Shown here: positions 41,534-49,695 of the stretch, piece by piece
How the letters are laid out: each line of letters starts with the position of its first letter
Position numbering within the stretch: position 1 is the first letter of the stretch
Origin: Variovorax beijingensis
Lineage (GTDB): Bacteria; Pseudomonadota; Gammaproteobacteria; Burkholderiales; Burkholderiaceae_C
Direction of reading: 5' to 3'
DNA: 64,000 nucleotides
NCBI RefSeq assembly: GCF_003951285.1
Contig: NZ_RXFQ01000008.1
Span: 186,001 to 250,000 of the forward strand
The notes under the pieces: generated by a model
What the model was told of the DNA's origin: nothing
Database searches by the model: none
What the model saw: the letters and a program-made list of their open reading frames with translations, nothing else
Made by a program: the position numbers and the translations under genes

Positions 41534-41588
41534 TCGCAAGGCGCCCGCGCGCCGATTGTGGCCGTGGGTTTTTTGGAGAGGAAGTTCC

Positions 41589-42503
41589 ATGTCCGATACA
41601 GACGTCCAGGTCGTGAGCAATTCATGGGCCGGTATCCAGCGCGTTGCCGCAACGCCCAAGCCGGCGGAATTCTTCAGGGGCCGGCAAGGCTACGCGCCCG
41701 ACTTCTTCGGAGACGGCAACCGCGTGGAGCTGCCCTCGATGAGCGAGGCGATATCGATGGACGATATCGCCTCGCTCGAAGACGGCTCCTTCGAACTCAA
41801 GTACCAGCACTTCAGCACGGTGCAGTGCATTTCCCGCCGCGTGCCGCTTTATTCCGCATGCAACGTCGATGGGTCCAGGTCGAAGAACGTTCCCCGCCAC
41901 GATACCTGGAACTACGACGGCCGCATCAAGAAGGAATACCAGATGCTGCGGGAAGCCTACGGCCCCGGGCAGGACAGGAAGTTCTCGCGCGGCCACATGA
42001 CGCGCAGGCAGGACCCGAACTGGGGTTCGCTGGCGACCGCGCAGCGGGCCAACATCGATACCTTCTTTGCAACCAATGCGTGTCCCCAGTGGCAGCCTTT
42101 CAACGACGGACTGTGGGGCGACCTGGAGGACTACGTCCTCGGCAATGCGCAAGGCGACGACAAGCGCATCAGCGTCTTCACCGGGCCGATTCTCCGGCCG
42201 GACGATGCCGAGAGATTCGGCATCCGGATTCCGCGCGACTTCTGGAAGGTCGTTGCCTTCATCAGCGAGGCGACGGGTGAACTGGCCGCCATCGCCTATC
42301 TGATGAGCCAGGGCACCTATCTCGATTCGGGGGTGGCGCGCGACCTGGAGGATTTCGCCATGTCGCAGCGCCCGCTTTCGTTCATCGAAGCCGAGACCGG
42401 GCTCAAGTTTGAAAGTCTCGAAGGGCGCGATGTGCTCGACGGCGCGGACATCAGCTTCGTTCAGCCGATCCGGCGCTTCAGCGACACCAGGCTTCCGGCC
42501 TGA
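41589..42503 (+). CDS. DNA/RNA non-specific endonuclease (NUC/EndoG type), cytoplasmic
   Basis: 304 residues. The beta-beta-alpha metal nuclease core has catalytic H136 in 'FSRGHMTRR' (the DRGH motif with Ser for Asp), followed by the helix 'AQRANIDTFFATNACPQWQP' carrying the Mg2+-binding asparagine. Unlike Serratia or EndoG-type secreted enzymes it has no signal peptide. About 80 residues precede the core ('YAPDFFGDGNRVELPSMSEA'), a possible pro-segment. GGAGAGGAAG lies before the ATG. It is 55 bases after the small protein and in the same orientation, so a protease-controlled nuclease is plausible. It is convergent with arsC, one base apart. Confidence 0.88.
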   Translation: MSDTDVQVVSNSWAGIQRVAATPKPAEFFRGRQGYAPDFFGDGNRVELPSMSEAISMDDIASLEDGSFELKYQHFSTVQCISRRVPLYSACNVDGSRSKNVPRHDTWNYDGRIKKEYQMLREAYGPGQDRKFSRGHMTRRQDPNWGSLATAQRANIDTFFATNACPQWQPFNDGLWGDLEDYVLGNAQGDDKRISVFTGPILRPDDAERFGIRIPRDFWKVVAFISEATGELAAIAYLMSQGTYLDSGVARDLEDFAMSQRPLSFIEAETGLKFESLEGRDVLDGADISFVQPIRRFSDTRLPA

Positions 42504-42504
42504 T

Positions 42505-43029
42505 CTATGGCGCGGGGGAGCCGGACTCCCCGGCAGGCGCGCCGATGCGCCGCGCCTCGGACTCGATCACCAGGCGGTCGATGCGCTCGTCCGGCAGATT
42601 GACCAGCAGTTCCACGTGGCGGTGGATCGCGTGCATCGTCTTCACGAAGGCGTCGGTGTCGCCACCGGCGCCTTCGGCACGGGGATCCGGATGGGACCAG
42701 TGCGCCGCGGCGGGCTGGCCGGGCCAGACGGGGCAGGCCTCGCCTGCGGCCTCGTCGCAAAGCGTGACGACCAGGTCCATGTGCGGTGCCGAGGCCTGGC
42801 CGTATTCGTCCCAGCTCTTGCTGCGCAGTCCATCGGTCGGCAGGCCCGCACCCTTCAACGCTTCGATGGCGCGGGGATCGGGCTTCCCGTCCGGCGTGGG
42901 CGCATGGCCTGCGGAATACGCGAGGAACCGGCCCTTGCCGAGATGGTTGAGCAAGGCCTGCGCGATCAGGCTGCGTGCCGCGTTGCTGTTGCAGAGGAAA
43001 AGGACGTGAACAGGGTGGCTCGGGTTCAT
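42505..43029 (-). CDS. arsC: Arsenate reductase, LMW phosphatase/thioredoxin-coupled type
   Basis: 174-residue ArsC of the low-molecular-weight tyrosine-phosphatase fold. The P-loop C-x5-R-S is C13-x5-R19 ('LCNSNAARSL'). The redox pair C91 and C99 lies in 'VTLCDEAAGEAC', so the full Cys cascade of thioredoxin-linked arsenate reductases is present. It reduces arsenate to arsenite. No arsR, arsB or acr3 is nearby. It lies 136 bases downstream of a degenerate paralogue in the same orientation. Confidence 0.85.
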   Translation of the reverse strand: MNPSHPVHVLFLCNSNAARSLIAQALLNHLGKGRFLAYSAGHAPTPDGKPDPRAIEALKGAGLPTDGLRSKSWDEYGQASAPHMDLVVTLCDEAAGEACPVWPGQPAAAHWSHPDPRAEGAGGDTDAFVKTMHAIHRHVELLVNLPDERIDRLVIESEARRIGAPAGESGSPAP

Positions 43030-43165
43030 GGCGTGGCAAAGGCGGCTGCGCGCAGGCGGCCTTCATGTGGATGATTCCGCGCATTGATCCCGACCGGCAT
43101 GACGGGTGTATGACGCCCGCAAGACGGGCGGGATTGCAGATCGGCACTGGCGCCTCTCCCGGGCC

Positions 43166-43660
43166 CTATCTCATGTGCGCCAGGTCCCGAAGGTCCGATC
43201 GGATGGCGGCACGATCCGTGCCTTGAAGCGGCAGGCTGACAAACAGTTCCAGCCGTCGGCGCAATGCATACAGCATCTGTATCGCCAGATGGGCGACCTT
43301 CTCCGGGTCGCCGGCCGCGGCAACATCCGGAAAAGCCCACAACGCCGAGTCGGGTTGGCCCGGCCAGCGCGGTTGGAACGAGGACGTCGTTTCATCGAGG
43401 GTGATCACGAATTCCGCACGAGCTGCGCTCGGCCGCGCCAGGTCATTCCAGTCACGAGGTCGATGATTGGGTATCGGCATGCTTGCGCTGTTGAGCGCGC
43501 CGATTGCCGCGGGATGGATCGCATCGGCGAGCATGCCTGGCCACCCGCATGACAGTGCCAGGAACCGTCCCGAGCCCAGGTGCGCGAGACAGGCTTGCGC
43601 CAATATGCTCCGCAGGGAATTGCGCTGCGAGACGAAGATCACCACGCTGTGTTTCGACAT
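43166..43660 (-). CDS. Degenerate ArsC/LMW-phosphatase paralogue lacking catalytic cysteines
   Basis: 164 residues aligned by eye along the full ArsC fold. The P-loop reads 'VSQRNSLRS' (Ser in place of the nucleophilic Cys, Arg kept) and the redox loop reads 'VITLDETTSSF' with no cysteine. The C-terminal 'AIQMLYALRRRLELFVSLPL' matches the arsC neighbour ('TMHAIHRHVELLVNLPDERI'). It cannot reduce arsenate by the known mechanism; it may bind an oxyanion or be a regulatory pseudoenzyme. I chose ATG 43660; a TTG at 43669 would add three residues. The frame is intact, so it is not an ordinary pseudogene. Confidence 0.75.
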   Translation of the reverse strand: MSKHSVVIFVSQRNSLRSILAQACLAHLGSGRFLALSCGWPGMLADAIHPAAIGALNSASMPIPNHRPRDWNDLARPSAARAEFVITLDETTSSFQPRWPGQPDSALWAFPDVAAAGDPEKVAHLAIQMLYALRRRLELFVSLPLQGTDRAAIRSDLRDLAHMR

Positions 43661-43797
43661 TGGTTCCAACTATACAAAGGGCCCCCTCATCCGGCGGCCA
43701 TGCGAACTCCCGAGGATTTTCAATCTCGCTGACATGCGGCGCGGTAACGATCGGCGCTGGTGCTTGTCTTTGATGTCCTTTGCTCTGGGAGTGGAAA

Positions 43798-44247
43798 ATG
43801 GCCGCACGTTCAACTCGTTGTCGCGCAGGTCGGCGTCCTCTTCTGCAGCGCGCGTTCACGCTCATCGAGCTGATGGTGGTGCTGGTGATCATCGGCGTGC
43901 TTGCCGCGCTGATCGTGCCGAGCCTGATGGACCGGCCCGACCAGGCGCGCGCCACTGCCGCGCGGCAGGACGTGGCCGCGATCATGCAGGCGCTGAAACT
44001 CTATCGGCTCGACAACGGCGTCTACCCCGGTGGCGCGCAAGGCCTGCGCGCGCTGGTGGAAAAGCCGACCTCCGGCAAGGTGCCGGCCAACTGGCGCACC
44101 TATCTCGAGCGCCTGCCGAAGGATCCCTGGGGCAACGCTTACCAGTACCTGAATCCCGGCACCCACGGTGAGGTCGACGTGTTCTCGCTGGGCGCCGATG
44201 GCGAGCCCGACGGGGAGAAGGCCGCCGCGGACATCGGTTCCTGGTAG
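43798..44247 (+). CDS. gspG: Type II secretion major pseudopilin GspG
   Basis: 149 residues. The prepilin-type leader is 'MAARSTRCRAGRRPLLQRA', then the pilin helix 'FTLIELMVVLVIIGVLAALI' with the conserved E5. The position before cleavage is alanine rather than the usual glycine. The C-terminal globular domain has 'DNGVYPGGAQGLRALVEKPT' and the calcium-loop region 'DPWGNAYQYLNPGTHGEVDV', both GspG hallmarks. GGGAGTGGA precedes the ATG at 43798. It starts the T2SS operon and is divergent from the ArsC-like gene. Confidence 0.93.
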   Translation: MAARSTRCRAGRRPLLQRAFTLIELMVVLVIIGVLAALIVPSLMDRPDQARATAARQDVAAIMQALKLYRLDNGVYPGGAQGLRALVEKPTSGKVPANWRTYLERLPKDPWGNAYQYLNPGTHGEVDVFSLGADGEPDGEKAAADIGSW

Positions 44248-44259
44248 CGCGGCAGTACC

Positions 44260-45300
44260 GTGGGCGGACCGGTGGATACCAGGACGGGCGGCTGCCCGGC
44301 CGCGAAGGCGAGCCGGCGGAGCCGGGCGCGCGCAGGGGGCATGGCGGTGGTCAGCGCGCTGCTGATCGTGGCCGTGATCGCCGCGCTGGCGGCGGCGTTG
44401 CTGGGCCGGCAATCCGCATTCATCCGCATCACCCAGGACGGCCAGTCCCGCGTGCAGGCGCGCTGGCTGCTGCTCGGCGAAGTCAGCGCGGCGCAGCGCC
44501 TGTTGCGCGCCGAGGCCGTGCGCGAGCCGACCACACGCCTCGACGGGGCGTGGAACCGGTCCTTCTCGAGGCAGGCGTCGGGCCAGGTGGCCGCCGAGGG
44601 GGGCCGCCTTGTCAGCGAAATCACCGATGAGCAGGGCAAGTTCAATTTGCGCAACCTGGTGGACCGCGGGCGCATCGATCTCGCCGAGGCGGAGGTGTTC
44701 ACGCGGCTTTGCGCGATGGTGGGAGTGCCGCAGGCACCGGCCCGGTCCATCATGCGCCGCGTCATCGTGAGCCTGGGCGATGTGGAGGCTTCATCGGCCG
44801 ATGCCTTGCCGGATGCGGCGCCGGAGCGGGCCGGCAAGCTGGCGGCCGCGCTGGACCTGCCGCCGGTGTTGCCGCGCGCTGCGCAGGCGCCGCGGCTGCG
44901 CGCGCTGGAAGACCTGCTCGCCGTTCCCGGCGTGGATGCCGGCGTGCTCGCGAGGCTGGCCCCCTTCGTGACCGTGCTGCCGCAGCGGACCTGGATCAAT
45001 TCGAACACGGCGAGCGCGGAACTGGTGGCGGCCGGGGTGTCGGGCCTTTCGCTGGACAGGGCCCGCGCCGTGCTGGCCGCGCGCGACCGCGGCCAATGGT
45101 TCATCAATCGAGGCGACTTCACCAACCGCCTGCAGATGCCGGAACTGGAGGCCGATGAGGTTCGCATCGGCATCACCAGCAACTGGTTCCGCGTTGCCAG
45201 CGTGCTCGACACTGCGCGTACGAAGTTCGTGCAGGTGGCGCTGCTGCACGACGACAAGAATGCCTTGCCACGCGTGGTGTGGCTGCGGGAGGGCGTGTGA
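44260..45300 (+). CDS. gspK: Type II secretion minor pseudopilin GspK
   Basis: 346 residues. A leader of about 27 residues ends 'RARAGG' before the helix 'MAVVSALLIVAVIAALAAAL' (glycine at -1). The large GspK domain follows, with 'QGKFNLRNLVDRGRIDLAEA' and the late 'TWINSNTASAELVAAGVSGL' block. GspK normally caps the pseudopilus with GspI and GspJ, but no gspH, I or J lies between gspG and gspK here. GTG start at 44260, 12 bases after gspG; the stop overlaps gspL (GTGA). Confidence 0.9.
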   Translation: MGGPVDTRTGGCPAAKASRRSRARAGGMAVVSALLIVAVIAALAAALLGRQSAFIRITQDGQSRVQARWLLLGEVSAAQRLLRAEAVREPTTRLDGAWNRSFSRQASGQVAAEGGRLVSEITDEQGKFNLRNLVDRGRIDLAEAEVFTRLCAMVGVPQAPARSIMRRVIVSLGDVEASSADALPDAAPERAGKLAAALDLPPVLPRAAQAPRLRALEDLLAVPGVDAGVLARLAPFVTVLPQRTWINSNTASAELVAAGVSGLSLDRARAVLAARDRGQWFINRGDFTNRLQMPELEADEVRIGITSNWFRVASVLDTARTKFVQVALLHDDKNALPRVVWLREGV

Positions 45301-46487
45301 AGGTCGACCTGCTGCGCCTGCAACTGCCGCCCTGGACGGACCCGGATGATCCGACGCTTGCCGTGCGCTGCGGCTGGCGCGGATCCGGCGGCGCGTGGCG
45401 CGACGGCGGCACGCTGGCCCTGGGCGAGGTCGCCGGCCGCTTCCGGTCCAGACGCTGTGAGGCCTGCCTGCATCCCGGCGACCTGCCGATGGCCAGCTTC
45501 ACGCTGCCTCCGCTGTCGGGGCGGCGTCTTCGTGCCGCCGTCCTGGGGGCTGTCGAACCCTGCGCGCTCCAGCCGCTGGAAAGCCTGGTGGTCGGCTTCG
45601 GTCCGCGCGAGGCCGATGGCACAGTTGGCGCGGCATGGCTCGGCGCCCGCGCGATGGACGGCTGGACGAGACTGCTGCGGCGCAGCGGCATTGCGGTGCG
45701 CGGGCTTCATCCTCCGGCTGCTTTCCTGCCGCTTGCGGCCGAGGGCTGGGTGGGATGCCGGGTCGATGGCTGGTGCATCGTCCGCACGGGCCGGAGCCAG
45801 GGCTTCACGCACTGGATGACGGAGGGCGCCGACCACGCCGCGGGCTTGGCGGCGCCCGAAGCGCCTGCTTTCATCCGCTGGCTTGATGTCGAAGAAGCCG
45901 ATGCGGCCGCGCGCTGGTCGGGCGAGGATTGGCGCTGGTCCCTGCCTTCTGCAGAAGCGGCGGGCGTGAGCGGCGGCACCGCGCTCGCCGGACCCGCCTT
46001 CGGCTGGGGCGCCATCGCCGCCGCGGTCTGGTTGGGTGGCCTGAACGTCTACGCTGGCCAGCTGGCAACGCAGGGGCAGGCGCTGAAGCGGCAGATGGCC
46101 GCGCGGGTCAAGGCCGTGTTCCCCGACCTGCCTGTCGTCGTCAACCCGGTGCAGCAGGCGCGGCAGCAAAAGGATGCACTCGCGGCGGGCGGACCGCAGG
46201 CGGCCGGCAGCGGCTACGCGGGTCTCGCGCAGGGGGCCGCACGGTTGCTCGCGGAGGTGCCGGCCGGGCAGGTCCAGAGCCTGCGCTATGCACCGGAGGA
46301 GCTGCGCATCCGCTGGCGCGATGGCGGGGTGCCGTCGTCCGAGGCATGGGGCGCGCTGCAGGCCCGGGCCCGCGAGCAGGGCCTGGCTGTCGAGAGCGGT
46401 GCGGGCGTGCTGAGCGTGCGGATGGCGGCCAGCAGTTCGGCTGCCGACGCTGCGGCACTCGACCCGCAGCGGAAAGACCCGCCGTGA
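45297..46487 (+). CDS. gspL: Type II secretion inner-membrane platform protein GspL
   Basis: 396 residues. An N-terminal actin-like cytoplasmic domain (about 1-225) binds the GspE ATPase. One membrane helix (about 233-252, 'WGAIAAAVWLGGLNVYAG') and a periplasmic ferredoxin-like domain ('AGQVQSLRYAPEELRIRWRD') follow. Sequence conservation of this family is low, so assignment rests on architecture and operon position. GTG start overlaps the gspK stop and the gene's own stop overlaps gspM, both GTGA. Confidence 0.85.
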   Translation: MKVDLLRLQLPPWTDPDDPTLAVRCGWRGSGGAWRDGGTLALGEVAGRFRSRRCEACLHPGDLPMASFTLPPLSGRRLRAAVLGAVEPCALQPLESLVVGFGPREADGTVGAAWLGARAMDGWTRLLRRSGIAVRGLHPPAAFLPLAAEGWVGCRVDGWCIVRTGRSQGFTHWMTEGADHAAGLAAPEAPAFIRWLDVEEADAAARWSGEDWRWSLPSAEAAGVSGGTALAGPAFGWGAIAAAVWLGGLNVYAGQLATQGQALKRQMAARVKAVFPDLPVVVNPVQQARQQKDALAAGGPQAAGSGYAGLAQGAARLLAEVPAGQVQSLRYAPEELRIRWRDGGVPSSEAWGALQARAREQGLAVESGAGVLSVRMAASSSAADAAALDPQRKDPP

Positions 46488-47086
46488 TCCGCGATCGCCT
46501 GCGAGCGCTGATCCAGCGCCTGAACCCGGCGCGGCAGTTCGCCCGCGAAGGCGCAGCCCGCTGGCGCACAATGCCTGCGCGCGATCGCACGGCGGTGGGT
46601 ATTGCCGTGCTCGTGACGACGCTGGCTTTTCTGTGGCTGGTCCTGACGCGGCCCGCTCTCGATACCGTTGCTCGATGGCAGCGCGACCTGCCGAAGCTGC
46701 AGGCCCAGTCCGCCGAACTCGACCAGGTGCTGGCAGGCGTTCCTGTTGCGCGCCTGGCCCCCGGTGCGGCCGAACCGCTGCAGGCCGGACTGGACCGCGC
46801 AGGCCTTCGAGGACTTTACGGACTGCAGGACGCCGTGGCCGACGCGCCGCCGGCCGCAGGCAAGGCATCGCCAGCGAAAGCGTGGCGGATCGAGTTTGCC
46901 GAACCGGTGCCTGCTGGCCAGGTGTTCTCCTGGCTGATGGCCGTGTCGGCGCGCGGCGACGTCGAGATCGTGCGTGCCGCCCTGGATCGCGTGGATGGTG
47001 CGGAGGATCCCGCTACAGGCTCGCAAGGCCTGGTGCGCGGCGTGGTGGACGTGCAGTCCAGGCAACTCAACAAGGATGGCCAGTGA
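46484..47086 (+). CDS. gspM: Type II secretion inner-membrane protein GspM
   Basis: 200 residues. A short cytoplasmic N-terminus, one membrane helix (about 38-56, 'AVGIAVLVTTLAFLWLVLT'), then a periplasmic domain with 'ARWQRDLPKLQAQSAELDQV' and a ferredoxin-like C-terminal half ('AWRIEFAEPVPAGQVFSWLM'). It pairs with GspL in the platform. GTG start and stop are both 4-base overlaps with neighbours. Identified by architecture and position. Confidence 0.83.
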   Translation: MIRDRLRALIQRLNPARQFAREGAARWRTMPARDRTAVGIAVLVTTLAFLWLVLTRPALDTVARWQRDLPKLQAQSAELDQVLAGVPVARLAPGAAEPLQAGLDRAGLRGLYGLQDAVADAPPAAGKASPAKAWRIEFAEPVPAGQVFSWLMAVSARGDVEIVRAALDRVDGAEDPATGSQGLVRGVVDVQSRQLNKDGQ

Positions 47087-49695
47087 CACGAGATCGAAAG
47101 GGTGCAGCCGTGCGCCGATGGACAGTGGCGTGCTGCCTGGGCCTGGCCATGTGCGCGGCGGCCGCGCCGCCCTCCGCATTGCCCCCCAACCGCCCCGATG
47201 CCCGCGCGCCGCAACCCGCCAGGGGCGGCGGCAAGGACGAGAAGGTGGTGCTGAACTTCGTCGATGCGGACATCACCTCCGTGGTGTCGGCGCTGGCGAG
47301 GTTCCTGGGCCGCAACTTCCTTTTTGACCCGCGCGTGAAAGGGCAGATCACGCTCGTCTCGGAAGGCGAGGTACCTGCATCCACGGCCTACGGCATGCTG
47401 TCGACCGCGCTGCGCATGCGCGGCTTCGTGATCGTGGACGTCGGCGAGGTGAGCCGCGTCGTGCCCGCCGCCGACGCGAAGCTGCAGGGCGGGGCGGTCA
47501 ACATGCGCAATCCCGGCGGCGGGCTGGCGACGCGCACCTTCCGCCTGAACTATGAAAACGCCGAAGCGCTGGTGCCGGTGCTCAAGCCGCTGATCGCGGC
47601 CGAGAACACCATTGCCGCCTACGCATCGAACAACACGCTGGTGGTGACCGACCACATCGACAACCTCGAGCGCCTGGCCCGCATCATCGAGAGCATCGAC
47701 ACCCCGGCATCGCTGGATTCCGAGCTGGTGAAGCTGCGCAACGGCATTGCCGTGGACATTGCCGCGCTCGCCACCGAACTGCTGGAAGGCAGCGGCGAAA
47801 AGGGCCGGCGCGACATCGTGGTGCTGGCTGATCCGCGCTCCAACAGCGTCGTGATCCGTGCCAGCAGCCCGGGGCGCACGGCCCTCGCGCGCGAACTGAT
47901 CGCCAAGCTCGACAGCGCGCAGACCGATGCGGGAAACCTGCACGTGGTCTACCTGCGCAACGCGCAGGCCGTGCATCTGGCCGGCGTGCTGCGCGGCCTG
48001 CTGACGGGCGAGTCGGCGGACACGTCCGCCACAGGCAGCGGCTCGGTCCGCGCGGCGCTGGGGTCGGGCGGCATGCTGAGCGGAGCAGGGGGAGCGAACG
48101 GGAGCGGGAGCAGTGCCACCGCAGGCGGCAGCACCACCCTTGGCGCAGGCAGCACGGCCGGCGCGGCCGGCAAGGCAAGCGCCGGCGGCGGGTTGCGCGC
48201 GGTTGCGGGCGGCACGGGCCAGTCCTCCGGCGCCGCGGCGGGGAGCACGTCGACCGCCTTTTCCACGGGCAGCGTCACGGTGCAGGCCGACGCTTCCACC
48301 AACACGCTGATCATTGCCGCGCCGGAGCCGATGTACCGCAGCCTGCGCAGCGTGATCGACCTGCTGGACCAGCGCCGCGCGCAGGTGCTGGTCGAAAGCC
48401 TGATCGTCGAGGTGACGGAGCGCGACGCCTCCGAACTGGGCATCCAGTGGATGGCGGGCGGCAGCAATGGCCGGGTGCGCGCGGGCACGAACTTCGGCGG
48501 TGCCCAGCTCAATGCGAGCGCGGCCAACACCATCGACGTGATGCCCAGGGGCCTCAACATCGGCGTGGTCGACGGCACCATCAACCTGCCGGGCGTGGGC
48601 GAGATCCTTAACCTCAAGATGCTGGCCCGCGCGCTCCAGGGCAAGGACGGCGCCAACATTCTCTCCACGCCCAACATCCTCACGCTGGACAACGAACCGG
48701 CCTCGATCATGGTGGGCAAGACCGTGCCTTTCGTGAGCGGGCAGTACATCACCAACGGCAACAGCAGCACCAATCCGTTCCAGACCATCCAGCGCGAGGA
48801 CATCGGCCTCAAGCTCAACATCCGCCCGCAGATCTCCGAGGGCGGCACGGTCAAGCTCGACATCTACCAAGAAGTCTCGTCCATCGACGAGCAGACCTCG
48901 GGCGCCTCCGGCATCGTGACCAACAAGCGTGCGCTGGACACCAGCATCCTGGTGGACGACGGGCAGATCATGGTGCTCGGCGGGTTGATGGAAGACAGCG
49001 TGGCCAACGGCAGCGAAGCCGTACCCGGCCTCGGTTCGCTGCCGGTGCTGGGCAACCTGTTTCGCTACGACAAGCGCCAGCGGGTCAAGACCAACCTGAT
49101 GGTCTTCCTGCGGCCCTATGTGATCCGGGATGCGAACGCGAGCCGCGGCCTCACGCTGGACCGCTACAACTTCATGCGCATGCAGCAGGGGCGTGCGCGG
49201 CCGGCGCCGCACGGCCTGCTGCCCGACCTGGGCGGACCCGCGCTGCCCCCGGCGGACGTGCCCGCCGTGCGGCGCGCGCCGGAGGTCGACCTGCGGCCGC
49301 AGAACTGGGAGCGCACGCGGGAGCAGGTGCCGCCGCCCACCGCCTCGGCCAGCGCGGTGCGCCAGGCGCCGGCAGCAGCGGCGGCGCCGCCACCCGAGCT
49401 GCGGTCGCAGCTGCCGGTGGGCGTGACGGTGGAATCCGACCCCGCCGCGCTGCATGGCGGCATGAACGACAAGGTCACCGTGGTGCAAATTGCCGACGTG
49501 AACGCCGAGCAGGATGCGGTGCGCATCGTCAAGCGCGTGCGCATCAGCGGCATCGGCGCCTACATCGTCGGCGGCCCCGGAGGGGAAGGCAACCTGGTGC
49601 GGGTGGAGATTCCGCGCGATCCGCAGGCGGTGGACAATGCCATCGCCGTGCTGCGCGAACTGGGCTACCGCCCCGAGCTGGTGGTGACGCCATGA
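47083..49695 (+). CDS. gspD: Type II secretion secretin GspD with C-terminal SPOR-like domain
   Basis: 870 residues. A signal peptide ending near residue 26 is followed by N0-N3 domains ('VVLNFVDADITSVVSALARF', 'NTLVVTDHIDNLERLARIIE'), a serine/glycine-rich insertion (about 306-392), and the secretin core with 'GANILSTPNILTLDNEPASI' and the C-terminal motif 'VPGLGSLPVLGNLF' near 647. Beyond the secretin there is a proline/alanine linker and about 95 residues ('DKVTVVQIADVNAEQDAVRI', 'GYRPELVVTP') resembling a SPOR peptidoglycan-binding domain, unusual for GspD. GTG 47083 overlaps the gspM stop; GTG 47110 is a possible alternative. Confidence 0.92.
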   Translation: MTRDRKGAAVRRWTVACCLGLAMCAAAAPPSALPPNRPDARAPQPARGGGKDEKVVLNFVDADITSVVSALARFLGRNFLFDPRVKGQITLVSEGEVPASTAYGMLSTALRMRGFVIVDVGEVSRVVPAADAKLQGGAVNMRNPGGGLATRTFRLNYENAEALVPVLKPLIAAENTIAAYASNNTLVVTDHIDNLERLARIIESIDTPASLDSELVKLRNGIAVDIAALATELLEGSGEKGRRDIVVLADPRSNSVVIRASSPGRTALARELIAKLDSAQTDAGNLHVVYLRNAQAVHLAGVLRGLLTGESADTSATGSGSVRAALGSGGMLSGAGGANGSGSSATAGGSTTLGAGSTAGAAGKASAGGGLRAVAGGTGQSSGAAAGSTSTAFSTGSVTVQADASTNTLIIAAPEPMYRSLRSVIDLLDQRRAQVLVESLIVEVTERDASELGIQWMAGGSNGRVRAGTNFGGAQLNASAANTIDVMPRGLNIGVVDGTINLPGVGEILNLKMLARALQGKDGANILSTPNILTLDNEPASIMVGKTVPFVSGQYITNGNSSTNPFQTIQREDIGLKLNIRPQISEGGTVKLDIYQEVSSIDEQTSGASGIVTNKRALDTSILVDDGQIMVLGGLMEDSVANGSEAVPGLGSLPVLGNLFRYDKRQRVKTNLMVFLRPYVIRDANASRGLTLDRYNFMRMQQGRARPAPHGLLPDLGGPALPPADVPAVRRAPEVDLRPQNWERTREQVPPPTASASAVRQAPAAAAAPPPELRSQLPVGVTVESDPAALHGGMNDKVTVVQIADVNAEQDAVRIVKRVRISGIGAYIVGGPGGEGNLVRVEIPRDPQAVDNAIAVLRELGYRPELVVTP

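Noticed and set aside
43100..43135. Terminator between the two ArsC-like genes
   Set aside because: A CGCCCG/CGGGCG hairpin exists at 43114-43130 but no T tract follows on either strand.
47083..47170. Lipobox making GspD a self-piloting liposecretin like HxcQ
   Set aside because: The available cysteine context is L-A-M-C; methionine before cysteine does not fit a lipobox, so an ordinary signal peptide is preferred.
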